64,000 nt of DNA from Rhynchopus euleeides (lineage: Eukaryota; Euglenozoa; Diplonemea; Diplonemida; Diplonemidae): positions 558,001 to 622,000 of the forward strand of contig OY723278.1 in NCBI GenBank assembly GCA_963210315.1, read 5' to 3'. The notes beneath the pieces were generated by a model. That model did not search any database, was not told the origin of the DNA, and worked only from the letters and a program-made list of their open reading frames with translations. Positions 33,618 through 44,544 of the stretch are shown here, in pieces. Within the stretch, counting starts at the first letter, position 1; each line of letters opens with the position of its first letter. The position numbers were made by a program, and so were the translations under genes.

Positions 33618-33675
33618 GGCTGGGGAGGGGTGGGGTGGGGAGGGAAGGAGGGAGTGGGGGGGAGGCGGGGGGGGT
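33618..33675 (-). promoter_or_regulatory. Polypyrimidine tract and AG splice acceptor before the Q/P-rich gene
   Basis: Read on the minus strand, about 50 bases of almost pure C and T end in CCCCTCCCCAG, then CC and the ATG. This is a strong 3' splice site so close to the start codon that the message needs either a 5' untranslated exon or a trans-spliced leader. Given the one-strand gene arrangement, a spliced-leader acceptor is the simpler reading, but no leader gene is in the window. Confidence 0.6.
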
Positions 33676-34699
33676 AAACGGCAATTCAAAAGAAAATGAA
33701 AAAAAAAGCAAGCGGAAATACAAAGAATGCGGGTGGCGAGGGTTGGGAGACGCGGCTGGCCTTTCAACCCCCAGCCGCACGACCACCACCCACCACCAAC
33801 TCCAGCCACACACACGACTAGTCACTCACCTCGGTTCGCCTTCACCACCAACAGACTTGTCGGACAAAGCCCATGTGGTATAGTTTCTTTTGTTGGGTGA
33901 GTCAACCACCACAGCCCGAGCGTGTGCGAGACAGCCGAGCTTGCGGGGGTCCCTAGAAGGGACAAGTGCGTGCTTTATGAATTCCTGGGGTTGGGAGGCG
34001 TGCAGCCACAGTTCATCAGAGCTGCAAACTGCACTGTTTTTTTAAAGTTTTTTTTGAGTATTTTTTTTCTTTTTTTTTTTGAATTGCTTCCCTCCTCCTG
34101 GAGACGGCAACCAACCACCCGAAAAAGTACGAGACAGCGGTTGCGGTGTTGCCGTTCCAGAAATAGGAAATAGATCAAGCGGCAAAGGGGGAATGTGGGG
34201 ACCAGCTTGATGAAAGGACAAATAGAAAGCGTGTAAGATGCGGCGGTGGCGGGCGCGAGGGAACGATCCACCCACCACCCACCACCAAAGAAAGCGGGCA
34301 GGGAGAGGGGAGGGGGGAGGGGGGGGACTTCAATAGAAAGTGTGTAAAATGTACATCTGTTTGCATTGGGGTGTTGTGCGGTGGTGCGGTGTCGTGTGGG
34401 TGTGGGGACACGTATCTGAATCATCATGGTGATCATGAGAACACACACTCCGCTGACGTGCCTGATGAGGCGGTTGTCTTTGCCCAGAAGCGCTGCCTGC
34501 CGTATACTATTGACACCGACAGCTGCCGTGTTGCTGTAACCAAAGGCCACGCCGAACTGCCAAAGCTAGATCCGCACACACACACACACATATCCCGCAA
34601 AGATACAATGGAACCCTGACTCCATCCTGCCAACCTACAGAAGGCACTTTGCAACATGGGACACTGGTTCTGTCGTACCCGACGAGTCCGAAACCTGCC
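33676..34699. other. Intergenic
   Basis: No gene seen. T-runs occur near 34038-34080 and a GA/GGA-rich stretch near 34295-34325. The final part precedes the stop codon of the small membrane protein gene and probably holds its 3' untranslated region. Confidence 0.35.
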
Positions 34700-35032
34700 T
34701 CAAGGGTCGTACTGTGACGTCCTCTTCTCAGGTGGAGGCCGCGTCACGCGGTAGAAACCGCAGGCAACAACCAGAGCGGCAAGGCCTGCGAGACTGTACT
34801 TCGCCGCCGCCTGCCCTTCCCAGCCTTTTTTCGCTATCGCGTTAGGGCACTGCGTGAATTTGTGGAAGTTGAACGCGCCGCCTGTGAAGCACCCGCAGGC
34901 CCGCAGACCACGCTTGCACGACATCCTGTGGTTGTTCCGCACCACATCAAACTGCACCGTGCCTTCGCGCTCCATGGTTAAGTCATCTCGCGGGAGCTTG
35001 GGCACCCATGAGCTGCGCCCGTCTTGGCCCAT
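34700..35032 (-). CDS. Small single-span membrane protein (110 aa)
   Basis: The frame starts MGQDGRSSWVPKLPRDDLTM. A second ATG 18 codons on (MEREGTVQFDVVRNNHRMSC) is an alternative start. A Cys-bearing segment (CKRGLRACGCF ... FTQCPNAIAKKGW) precedes one hydrophobic helix, YSLAGLAALVVACGFYRV, about 20 residues before a polar tail (PPPEKRTSQYDP). The layout suits a small tail-anchored or mitochondrial inner-membrane subunit, but no family was recognised. Codon use resembles the neighbouring genes and the frame lies on the host strand. It lies 680 bp from the CEP131-like gene. Confidence 0.6.
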   Translation of the reverse strand: MGQDGRSSWVPKLPRDDLTMEREGTVQFDVVRNNHRMSCKRGLRACGCFTGGAFNFHKFTQCPNAIAKKGWEGQAAAKYSLAGLAALVVACGFYRVTRPPPEKRTSQYDP

Positions 35033-35713
35033 TGCGCTGCTCGGGGTTGCTGCCCTCGCCCACACACACTCCCCACATCTGATGTTTCAAAGGGGCGTTT
35101 CCGGCGAAGGGGAGAAAGGGGCGCGGGATGCGAAGGGGGGCCTTCCAGCGTTACACCCACAATGCGATGCATGCAAATCACAGCTTTGGAACACATCCAG
35201 ACAGAAGCGTAGGGGCTGGGCGGGTGGGTGGGCGGGGCGGGGTGGGGGCGAAGGGGCCCGGGGTATCCAATCCAGCTCTAACGTTCCACCTCCTCTGAGG
35301 GTATCTGGGGTATCGGCATCTACTTACATGAATTTGCCTCGATGGGTTGAAGGGGGGTGGGGGGTGGGGGAGGGAGACCCAAGGGTGCAGGCCCCTCCTT
35401 TGGCCCTATTTGCCTCGAGCAGAACTTCTATTTTTCTTGAAATTGTTGACGAGTGGTGTGTGTGTGTGTGTGGTCTGGAAAAATTCTGATCATCACACAC
35501 ACACACACACACACACCCCCATTTTGTTTTGACATGTGGACGTCTCACGTCTCACCGAAGGAACTCTGGATCTCAATGATGACCACTGCCTCCACAGTCT
35601 TTTTTGACAGGACAAATTATACGCAAGGCCAGGGCAAGACGGCAAGGCAGGCTCAAGCGGGGCAGGACACACTGGTGATACAAGGGCCCCATACGCCCCA
35701 CCCCTCTACACGC
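35033..35713. other. Intergenic with a GT/CA hairpin
   Basis: A GT run at about 35456-35475 is followed 20 bases later by a CA run at about 35496-35517. These are complementary, so the segment can form a long dinucleotide hairpin. No gene was seen. The end near 35713 is probably the 3' untranslated region of the CEP131-like gene. Confidence 0.6.
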
Positions 35714-37645
35714 CTAGGGATACACCAGATGTTTGTGCCTGTCGAGCACTACGTCTGTCTGCTTGATCTTCGCCCCCAGCTTATGCGCGGATGCTTTGAG
35801 CGCTGCAATCTCCGCATCCTTCTTGCTGATCACATCCAGGACACGGTGCTGCACAGCCTGCAGCTCCTCGCTGTGCTTCTCACGCTGCTCCTCCATCTGC
35901 CCCTCTGCGGCCTCCCTCTGCGCGCCCAACGCATCGTTCGCCTTCTTCAATGCCAGGCGGAGCTGCTGCACATCCGCCTCCAGCTGCGCAACACGCGATT
36001 CATACTTCGCCGCAATCAGCGACTCCGCGTGGTTGAGCCGCGCCGCAAACTCCTCCTCATGCTGCGCACGCTCCTCCTCCACCCGCTCCTGCTCCCGCCT
36101 CCGCCGCGCCATCTCCGCAGTCAGGTCCTTCTCCTTCTCCGCCAGCACCAGGCGCACCTGCTTCAGCTCCTCCGCCACACTGCCCCCCTGCACCTCCGCC
36201 TTGTGCTGCTCACGCGACGCCGCTGCCAGCCGCTCCTTCAGCTGCCGCACCTCCGCCTCCGCCTCGTCCTCCATGCGCGCCGCCTCCTGCTCCATGCGGA
36301 ACACCGCCTTCTCGATCTCCTCATTGCGCTGCTTGGTGAGGCGCCGCGCCAGCTGCTCTTCGTGCTCCTTCAGCGCCGCATCCTGCTCGCGCTGCAGCCG
36401 CATCCTCTCCACATCTAACGCACCGGCATGCTCCTTATCGAGGGCATCCCGCACCACATCCAGCTGCCGCTCCATCTCCAGGCGCACCTGGTGCTTCTCC
36501 TGCGCGAGGGAGTCCCTGAAAGCACGCGACGCCTCCTCCTCTTTGCGACGCGCGTCGCGCAGCTCCGACTCCGCCTCGCGGAGCTTCTGCCGCACCGCGG
36601 CCTTCTCCTCCTCCACACCCCTCTCGAGGAAGGAGCGCTCGTATGTGAATGTCTTCTGCAGCTCGTCGATGCGGGACTCATACTTCGCCGCCTGCTCGCG
36701 AAGCTTCGACCCGAAGTCCTCACGCATCTGCTGGGCAAGATCCTCGACCTCCGTGGCAGAGCGTGCGGTGGCGTGTGCCACGGCGTGCGCCTTTTCCGCG
36801 AGAAGCGCATCCTTCCTACGCATCTCCTCCTCGTGCTCCTCCTTGACGCGCCGCAGCTCCGCCTTGTGCTTGCTGAGCAGCTGCGAGATGTCGGGTTCCA
36901 ACGCCTTCAGCGCGGCAGCCTTCATCTTCCGCGACTCATCCTGGACCCACTTCTCGCGCTTCTTCTTATCGGCGAGGGCGAGCTGGCTCTTCAGGCGTGT
37001 TGCCTGGCTGACCTGCTCCTGCTCTGCACGCGATTTGATCCGCTCGCACGCCTCCTGCGCCTGGGTGCGCTCCTTGGTGGCGGTATCGAGCTGCTTCACC
37101 AGCCCCTTCTTCTCCTCGATGAGCTGTTCGATGGTGTTGAGGTTGCGCTGCACGGCATGCTCGAAGTCAGTCTTCTGCAGCTTGAGCAGCGACTCCGCCT
37201 GCCGCGTCACGTCCTTCATGCGGGCATCCTCCGCCTTCTTCAGGGACCCGATCTCCCGCTTCAGGTCTTCCACCAGCCGGTCCTTCCCATCCACCTCGCG
37301 CTGGAGGCGGTCGATCTTTGCCTTCACCCCGACGAACATGCTCTCGGCTTCTGTGCCAGGGTCGCTCTCCAGCATGGAGTGCGCCTCGTGCCGATCCAGC
37401 ACGGATTGGGTCAGCGGGGCTGCGTGTGGCATCACCCCCGCACCAAGGGAGATTGCATCAGAGGAGTCCAGCAGGATGCTGCCCGCGGCGCTTGGGGGGA
37501 TGCTGGGAGCGACATTGCTTCCAGCCTCGACCTCGTCGAGGAAGTCGAGGATGTCGCTGTAAGCAGCAGTCGCCTTTGCCCGGAGGCTCGTGCTGCGTTG
37601 TCGGTGCGCAGCAGCGCTGCCCTGCCTGCGTGAGGAGAGCGACAT
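35714..37645 (-). CDS. CEP131/AZI1-like centriolar-ciliary coiled-coil protein (643 aa)
   Basis: Single exon. The first ATG gives MSLSSRRQGSAAAHRQRSTS. After about 85 residues of low-complexity N-terminus the protein is almost continuous coiled coil. Three blocks match the CEP131 family as I know it: REKWVQDESRKMKAAALKAL-EPDISQLLSKHKAEL around residue 230, KQRNEEIEKAVFRMEQEAAR, and the end block HRVLDVISKKDAEIAALK. CEP131 (AZI1) sits at centriolar satellites and the basal body or transition zone and is needed for cilium and flagellum formation. This copy is shorter than the vertebrate protein, mostly by lacking the long N-terminal region. The assignment rests on remembered family sequence; a generic coiled-coil match is possible but less likely given the block order. 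Confidence 0.75.
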   Translation of the reverse strand: MSLSSRRQGSAAAHRQRSTSLRAKATAAYSDILDFLDEVEAGSNVAPSIPPSAAGSILLDSSDAISLGAGVMPHAAPLTQSVLDRHEAHSMLESDPGTEAESMFVGVKAKIDRLQREVDGKDRLVEDLKREIGSLKKAEDARMKDVTRQAESLLKLQKTDFEHAVQRNLNTIEQLIEEKKGLVKQLDTATKERTQAQEACERIKSRAEQEQVSQATRLKSQLALADKKKREKWVQDESRKMKAAALKALEPDISQLLSKHKAELRRVKEEHEEEMRRKDALLAEKAHAVAHATARSATEVEDLAQQMREDFGSKLREQAAKYESRIDELQKTFTYERSFLERGVEEEKAAVRQKLREAESELRDARRKEEEASRAFRDSLAQEKHQVRLEMERQLDVVRDALDKEHAGALDVERMRLQREQDAALKEHEEQLARRLTKQRNEEIEKAVFRMEQEAARMEDEAEAEVRQLKERLAAASREQHKAEVQGGSVAEELKQVRLVLAEKEKDLTAEMARRRREQERVEEERAQHEEEFAARLNHAESLIAAKYESRVAQLEADVQQLRLALKKANDALGAQREAAEGQMEEQREKHSEELQAVQHRVLDVISKKDAEIAALKASAHKLGAKIKQTDVVLDRHKHLVYP

Positions 37646-37981
37646 CGGGGGGCGGGGCGGTGTCAGAGGCGCCGCCGGCACGACCTAACTGCCACAGAAC
37701 GGCCCCAACCACCACACCGCACCCCTTGAGGATGTAAAAGAGAGCGCGCGAGAGGGGATCAGGTGAAGGTGTGGGTGAGGAGGGTGTGTGTGTGTGTATG
37801 GCCTGCCCCTGCCTTGAGATGTGGGTGTGTGGTGGTGGTGGTGGTGGGAGGGATGTGCAGTAGTGTTTGGTAATGGGTGTGATCTGTCAGTGCTGCAAAG
37901 GGTCCGGGTTTTGCTGATGCGCACGGCAGTGTGTTGTTGGCCCCCTGTGAAGGGCGCTGGGCTGTGAATCAGCAGTTTGGT
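37646..37981. other. Intergenic, upstream of the CEP131-like gene
   Basis: Contains GTG and GTGT simple repeats near 37780-37850 and the first of two direct repeats (GTCCGGGTTTTGCTGATGCG at about 37910, then GGCAGTGTGTTG and CCCTGTGAAGGGCG). The second lies at about 38029-38093. No gene seen. Confidence 0.45.
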
Positions 37982-38232
37982 TAGGCTATCTGGGTTCACA
38001 ATATGTGACCTTATGTGACCGAAAAGAGTCCGGGTTTTGTTTGTGCGCACGAGCGGCAGTGTGTTGTGGCCCCTGTGAAGGGCGTTGCTGTGATAAAAGT
38101 GGTTTTGTGTTGCTCACTCAAAACACACTGCGCGCGGGTACGCTCCCACTGACTCTTTCGCTGTGACAAGCAAGCTTGTTTGGGCAAAAAAGCTGAAAAA
38201 TCACCGTTGGTCACGTGAACCCAGATAGCCTA
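37982..38232. mobile_element. Small inverted-repeat element (MITE-like, 251 bp)
   Basis: The left arm TAGGCTATCTGGGTTCAC (37982-37999) is the exact complement of the right arm (38215-38232). Similar TTGGTT sequence lies just outside both ends, possibly a target duplication. The interior includes a copy of the GTCCGGGTTTTGTTTGTGCG repeat. Non-coding. Confidence 0.6.
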
Positions 38233-38524
38233 TTGGTTGAAAATAGCGGGGGATTTCACGCGTGGGTGGGGGCGTGTGTGCTGCAGCATCCAACTGGTGT
38301 CAGAAAAATGGCCACCGCTTCCCCCGCAGCCGCAACATCCAGCTCCACCACAAAGCGACATCACAGCCGTGCAGGCGAGCGCAGGTCCTTTCCGAGGTTT
38401 CTATGCATCGCACTGCATCGAGTGCAGAAGGGCCGTTTGGGGCTCTTCCAGATGAGACGGGGGGTTGGTGCACAGAACAAGCCCAAAGGAAGAGGGGGAT
38501 AGATAACAGCTGCCAGGCCCATGC

Positions 38525-39925
38525 TCACATGACGAACAGCGTGTAGTTCAGCAGCAGCGTCTTGATCTGCTGCGTTGCGGGGTCCTGTGTGCGGGTGTCG
38601 GTGTGCCCCTCTTCCATTACCCAAAGAAGGATGCAGATGTGCAGATTAGTTACACCAAAGGCATCGACAGACAACCTGACGTGGGACGACCACTCCCAGG
38701 CGTTTTCTCCTTCGGGCGCGGAGTTTTGGAGCAATTCGTCCCCAACCTCCTCAGCAGAAAGAAATCACCACAAGGCAGAATGACAAAGCTTGACGCCATG
38801 TCATCGATGTGACGGAGGCATACTTCAAGGTACTCCTTGTCGACGAAGTAGAAGACAGGCATCTCGATCAGTTCGTGCGGCTTGATGCGCTGTTCTTCGA
38901 AGCAGAAACACTGGATCTTGTTGAAGTAGGGCGCCGCCTGAGTGAGGGGGTGAGTGCGTGTGGAGGCATGCAGCAACCCCTCCCAACCGCAGGCATGCCT
39001 GTTCTTTTGATCTGCCTCTGCCTCAGGGTTTGGACAACACAACACAAATTCCCACGAGAGGCTCGCCTTCTGCACTGGGGCAAATCACCACCCCTATACA
39101 CGCTAAACTGGTTGTTTTCGTGTTGGCCACATCAAGCGAATCTCTCCCGATGAATTATCACCAATGTCACACACAGAAATGACACGTCCATACATCGCTT
39201 GGCGCCACGTTGTAGGTCGAGAGGCCAATAAGCGTCTTGTCCGACTTGTTGTAGACGTTAAAGAAAGCAAGCGTGGGCTCCCCGATCAGAGTGTCGATGC
39301 TGGACTGCAGGGGGACAAACATGACGGGCGACACGCGCGACCCGACGCTCCCCCGGAACAGCACCGTCAGCACCGAGGCGATCTTCGGGAGGTTCCCCTC
39401 CCCGTCGAAGATATTCTCCATCGCCTCGCGGGCAGCGCCACCCACCTGCGGGGAAGACGTGCAGTACATCTTATACAGCGGCACAGCCATGAAGGACCCA
39501 CCGAGGGAGAAGAGAGAGATCGTGGCGACGATGGCCGCCACCTTGTTGACCTGGCTCCGCAGCGTTTCCTTGTCGTGCACATTCCGCTCCCGCTGCTCAC
39601 GGTCGTTTGTCTGTTCATGCTGTGCGCCCTGCAAGATCTTCTCCTCGTGGGTCACGGCAGCAAGGTTGATCCCGCTCTCTGCCTGCAGCTTCTTCTTCTC
39701 CTCCTTCGACATCTTTTTCCGGCTCCCCTCCGTCTCAGCGGCTAGCGCAGCCTTCAGGCTCCCACTGAAATTCGTCGGCGGAGCACTCTGGCACCGCAGC
39801 TGCAAGGTGAGAAATGCATGCCTTCGCCCAGCTGATCGACTGCAGCCCAAGGACAACGAGGTGTGCCCCCCAGCTGCAAGCCTCTGCAGGCAGCGCTGCA
39901 CCGCAGCACGCTCCATGCGGTGCAT
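38525..39925 (-). CDS. COX11: Cytochrome c oxidase assembly protein Cox11 (3 exons, 301 aa)
   Basis: Exons are 39925-39194, 38937-38824 and 38584-38525. Introns (256 and 239 bp) run GTATGG...CTCAG and GTATGC...CACAG. Joining them gives TYNVAPSD+AAPYFNKIQCFCF and FVDKEYLE+DPATQQIKTLL, which reproduces the family order. Cox11 is a mitochondrial inner-membrane copper chaperone that delivers copper to the CuB site of Cox1. Visible signs are a basic, Arg-rich N-terminus suited to mitochondrial import, a membrane helix around residues 133-155 (AAIVATISLFSLGGSFMAVP) followed by LYKMYC, and the copper-binding CFCF (Cys 254 and 256). The end LNYTLFVM matches the family's final strand. ATG at 39925 or 39916; a pyrimidine tract ends just before it. 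Gene identity is firm. Confidence 0.95.
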
Positions 39926-41757
39926 GGGTGAAGAGAGGGGGGGGGTGTGTGGCAGAGGAGGCCCAGCCGTGCCTCTCTCAAGTCCTGGCGGGGTGGGTGT
40001 GGGGGTGGCGGGGTGGCGTGTGGATCCCTGGCAACCCCTGCGTGTGCGGTGTGCGATTGTCGTGGCACGCAAAACAAAGGTGGGGGAGGAGGGGGTGGGG
40101 GGGTGGGGTGGGGCGGGGATGCGAGAGGGAGGGGGAGTATAGCACGCAGCAACTTACACACCCCCCGGCACAACAAACAACAGCAGCAACAACAGCAACA
40201 CAACAACCAAATCTGGGTTTTTTTCTTCCGGCTGACCTATTCCCTCACCAACCCCTCGATTCCTGCGCGGCCCGCTCTGTCCCACAAACCCCCCCCGCCA
40301 CCGCCCTGTTATTTGCGATCTACAAACACAAAAACAAGCAAACAGGGCAGTATGGCCACACATCCCCCCCCCCACCCTTCCCAGACCCCAGGCTCCGACT
40401 GTGACCCGTAAAGCCATAGAAAACAACGGCCCAAAAGTTCGGAACAAAAAAAAACATGGTTTGGTGATCAATGCAACAGCAAAAAACAATGGCAGAACCC
40501 ATCTGACAGTAGGCGAGGGTGGGCCAGACAGAATGCATACATGGGGTGGGGAAGGGGTGAATGATGTGTGTGTGTGTGTGTGTGGTGATCACATTTTTAG
40601 CGGGTAGATCCTGCGCGGATCATAGCCCACTCTCCATCTGTGTGTGCGTGGTGGTGGTGGTGGTGGTGGTGGTGGTGGTGGTGACAATTTTTAGGCGGCG
40701 GCAACCCGGAATGCCTCCGTCCTCTGTCTGTCTGTGTGTCGGTGTGTGCATGCATTGGACCCAATCGTGGAGATCGCAACAAAGAGCAGAACAGCAGGGC
40801 GATCGGCGTGCCCTACACTCCTGCAATAAAGGGATTCACACATGTGCGTGTGTGGAACGTTTGAACCATCGGTGTATCGATGACCAATAGCTGAAAGGCA
40901 GATCCCCTGACTCGAGAGTGAACACAGAGACTCGCTTTCCCGTACGTTTTTTTTTAGTGGCATCGATGGCACATCGACTTAGCAACGAGAACGGAATACA
41001 GCGACACAGCCTTACTGTGTGGCACTGTCTGGTAGCCCGCTTGCTGACAGTCCGAAGCTAGGCACGGCCACCATCACCTGCATAAGATAAAGAAGAAGGG
41101 GGAGACATTTCAACACCCGTTTGAGACAGTTCAGCGCAGCGCAACCATCTGTGGCAAAACTCTCTCTCTGATACACCCGACCCACCCACCCTCCCCCCCG
41201 CCCACTCGCACCGCTTCATCAGACCGGGGAGTGGGGCACGATGCCATGAAGGCTGGTTTGCGGTCTGCGGCTTATCATAAACAAGCACCCCGTTGCTGTG
41301 CTGACCCCGCCACTATATTGCTGGGGGCGCAATATTTTCGGTTTTTTTTGGCTGCAGGTTCATTTGGTCAGCACATATATAGGGCGGACACACCTGCAAA
41401 CCCCTCCACACATTTTAAAAATGCGGAGAAGGATTTGCGGCGACACCCAAGAGACTTGATTGAGACGTTTTCATGGCTGGCTCACCACCGACGTGCCGAC
41501 CAGGGCACAAACCCGAAGCTGCAGCTGGGGCCCTTCTGGCAAACAACCGCCAGCTTGGCACGACGGGAAGGTGTAGTGACGGAAGCAACAATTCCCTCAA
41601 GGCGGTATATTTTTCTTGCCTTCTGTTTGGCACAGTATACATTTTCCCCCAGCCTCTGCGGATCACAGAGCCCTCACACAATGCCATCAGGGCCAACGCA
41701 TCTCCCTTACCCCCGACACCCCCGCCCCTCCAGAAATCCGTTGAATTGAATGTGTGT
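39926..41757. other. Intergenic with simple repeats
   Basis: No gene seen. A CAA/CAG-rich tract lies at 40180-40205, a GT run at 40565-40583 and about twelve GTG trinucleotides at 40648-40682. The plus-strand G-run near 39938-39945 is the pyrimidine tract before the cox11 ATG. Confidence 0.5.
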
Positions 41758-41906
41758 CAGGGGATAAGATAGGTCTGGTTTTCCGGTTTTCAAAACCAGG
41801 GTTTCCCGGTTTCCGGTTTTCTGGAAAAAAAAAAAGGGCCGATCGGATTTTCGCCGGTTTTTGGGGAACCTTTGTGACAGTCAACCAGTGGGACCATTAG
41901 CCAAAA

Positions 41907-42265
41907 ATACTACGAGAAACACTTGGCCTCTATGCTGTGAGTGTTGCATTGGACGCTTCCACCTGTTGAACGGGCTCCACCTCTTGCACTTTGAACCCCC
42001 CCCCCCATATTTTTTTTTTGATTTGACAACTCCGGTTTGGTGTACCTCGATGAGCTTACCTTACCTTGTCGTCGGACACAACATATCATCGTTGTCCCAA
42101 ACCCCGTAACCCACGTGAAGTGGATCATCTGAAGTGCAGAATGAGGTGGAGCAGGTGGAGCACGAAACATAAGTAAACCATAGCAAGAGAGGCCAGCAGC
42201 AGTCCCGAGTCCATCGCGTTCCTCGTAGCATTTCCCGTACCACACAGGTGTGTTATGTGCAAAAT
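41907..42265. repeat. Repeat unit [a-b], first copy
   Basis: Block a (about 56 bp, TACTACGAGAAACACTTGG to GACGCTTCCACC) is followed by 49 bp and then block b (about 253 bp, TTTTTGATTTGACAACTCCG to GTTATGTGCAAAA). Block a recurs at 42262-42322 directly after block b, and block b recurs at 46563-46815. Block b begins TGATTTG and ends TGTGCA, so an LTR-like origin is possible. A shortened a-b unit is at 26930-27015 and an inverted block a at 1304-1355. Confidence 0.65.
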
Positions 42266-42322
42266 ACTACGAGAAACACTTGGCCTCTATGCTGTGAGTG
42301 TTGCATTGGACGCTTCCACCCA

Positions 42323-44500
42323 GGACCCTTAGGACCCAAGGACTTAGGGACGCCGCGCGAACGGTCTACTATTGAAGTGATCAGGCTCCGTCGCCCATCG
42401 TATGCATCCCTCCGATGGTAATGTACCGCTTTCTACGTTGTCACGAGCACCTTGTACGGAAAACGATCGAACCTCACTCGCTGAGGGGATCCGCCTGCCT
42501 CGGCCGTGTGCCGCCGTCGTGTGGTCAGCCTCGTGATTCTTGGTGTGCCCTATCGACAACATGCCTGTCTCTCCAGTTGCCGCACCCGGCGAGAGAGTTG
42601 ATGCGTCTCAACCCGGCGAAACTAAGGGGGCAAAGGTTGCACACAGCCCCGCCTGTGCTGCAACCACCCGCTCTTGGCTGACCCCCGACGTCTGGTGCGT
42701 TTCCCACTCCGGGTGTTGGAATCCTCACCCTGTACCTCTTCGGGATCCTCCATCCCCTGGGGAACCCTTCCCCTCGAGGCTTCTTCACGTCTCCGACATA
42801 TTGGTGTGTGCCCACATGACCCTTCTTCCTGACATCCTCGATGTCGTTTTGCACCCCGGGCGATGCACTGAGACGGCCGTATCCAGGTAGTCAGTGGCCA
42901 TGCCCAGCCCCTCAGCGTGACAGTCCTCTGGTGCGCTCCCAGCACCACCACCGCGACGCTCGTGCATATTCAGCCACCATGACCCGGCAGCTCTCGCCTG
43001 GGGACAGGGCTCAGCGGATCGAGAAATCACAGTCTGAAACTCGCCTCCCAGCTCCTCCGCAGCAGTCTACTGTCCGGCCGTCTTAAACTCTCGCCCTTCG
43101 GGAGCCCGGCCAACACCCGGTGCTTTCCGGCGTGATCTCGATCGCTCTGTGGCTCTCTGTGTCCTCTCCGGTCTTCGCTGGCTGCGAGCGAGTTGCGGGG
43201 TGAAGCCCAACGCGCCTCTTCATGGCGCACTGGAGACGCTGCATGGAGTGCCCAGGGGTAGGTGTGAGAGGTGCCGGCCCTTCTGGGTGAAAGAGGGCGA
43301 TCGCGCGCACTGTCGTCTCCTGAACTCCGCTCGAGCGGTGGACAACACGTTCCTGCGGCCCCCTTCCCACTGGGCTGATCCCCACTGTACCTGCCCCATC
43401 GCCCGCCTCGTAGACAGCGCATCAAACGGAGGCCCTGTGGCCCCACGTGGCGTCGATTCAGTGGTAACGCCCGGACTCAGTGTGGAGGGCGTATTTCCCG
43501 GTGCGTGAGGAAATTCGAGGCCCTGGAGGTGTGGGCATGCCAGAAGGATTCTCGGAGTCGCCTTCTTAATGAGAGAGGTGAGTCCCCGCGGACCGGAGCT
43601 TGTCGCACGCTGCAGTCGCTGTTCGGGCTTGTCGAGTAGGCTGCTGGGTACTCGGGAAGACTGGCCGACTGCCCCCCAACCTTGTGGAATGATCTCGGCC
43701 CGCTGCCATGGCTGCGGTTTCGGTGGACCCCCTCAGCGGCGGCACCGCTGACACAGGCGATGCGGACGCGTCTCTCAGTCGCTGCTTCTTTTGCTCCCCG
43801 AGCAGTGCAGCTTGGGAGAGCGTCTCGGCTGTGTTGGATACCTGATCTCTGTGTATGTCCCACGGCACCTCGCAGGTGTCCAGTCAGCAGCTCCCCTTCC
43901 CTGCATGGAACTGTGAGGTCGTACGTCTCAACACCGGGCCACAGACGCCCGGAACTCCCCCTGACCCCTGTGAATAATGCAGGCTTGAATGTGTGTCCCC
44001 CGGCAGGGAGACTATGCTTCGACGGAGTATGCCCCGCTTGGGGCGTGTGCGGGCATCCGCTTGACGCCGGGGTGCGCGTAGTCGGCATTCGCGCAGATAA
44101 GCTGGGCACGACAGACGTGCCGGCTTCTCGGGGGCGTGTCCGGGGGCGTTGCATTGGTACACGAAAACTGTCGCCCTCGGAAAGCTCACGTCGCGTCACC
44201 GTGCTCGAGCTGGATCTGGCAGGCTGTGTGTGACAGGCCACCCTTCCGCCTTCAGGTGCCGTCGCTCGGGCAAAAAGGGTGTACTTCTCAATCAAGAGAG
44301 TATGCCCCTCACGATTGTGGCACGATTGTGTCTCCCCGGGTCAGGCTCGGTATTCCAGTCGAAAGCGTAAATGCCCCTCGGCACTGTGCTGGGCGGGGTT
44401 GTGTCTCGGTCAGGAGAGGAGGTGCCCCTCAGGCAAAATCCTGCGTCTCGCGGTCGGGAGTGAGTGCCCCTCGGCAGGAATGTGTCTCGGCCAGGTGTCC
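42323..44500. other. Interior of the large hAT insertion, no intact gene
   Basis: About 2.2 kb of GC-rich sequence. Long but mutually overlapping frames occur on both strands. None starts and ends sensibly or shows a known domain. On the minus strand near 42640 a CNLCPLSF string hints at a zinc-finger remnant of a retroelement, but it breaks off at once. Treated as decayed or non-coding. Confidence 0.35.
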
Positions 44501-44544
44501 CTCAGGCAGGGAATGTAATGTCTCGGCCCGGTGTCCCTCGGGCA

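Noticed and set aside
35733-37562. Very long plus-strand Ser/Cys-rich and Leu-rich frames opposite the CEP131-like gene
   Set aside because: They are antisense shadows of a GC-rich coiled-coil gene; their composition (Ser/Cys or Leu/His) mirrors the Glu/Arg codons on the other strand.
43477-44295. 272-codon minus-strand frame in the hAT cargo
   Set aside because: Overlaps equally long frames on the plus strand, has no domain and lies in sequence that otherwise looks non-coding; codon openness follows from high GC.
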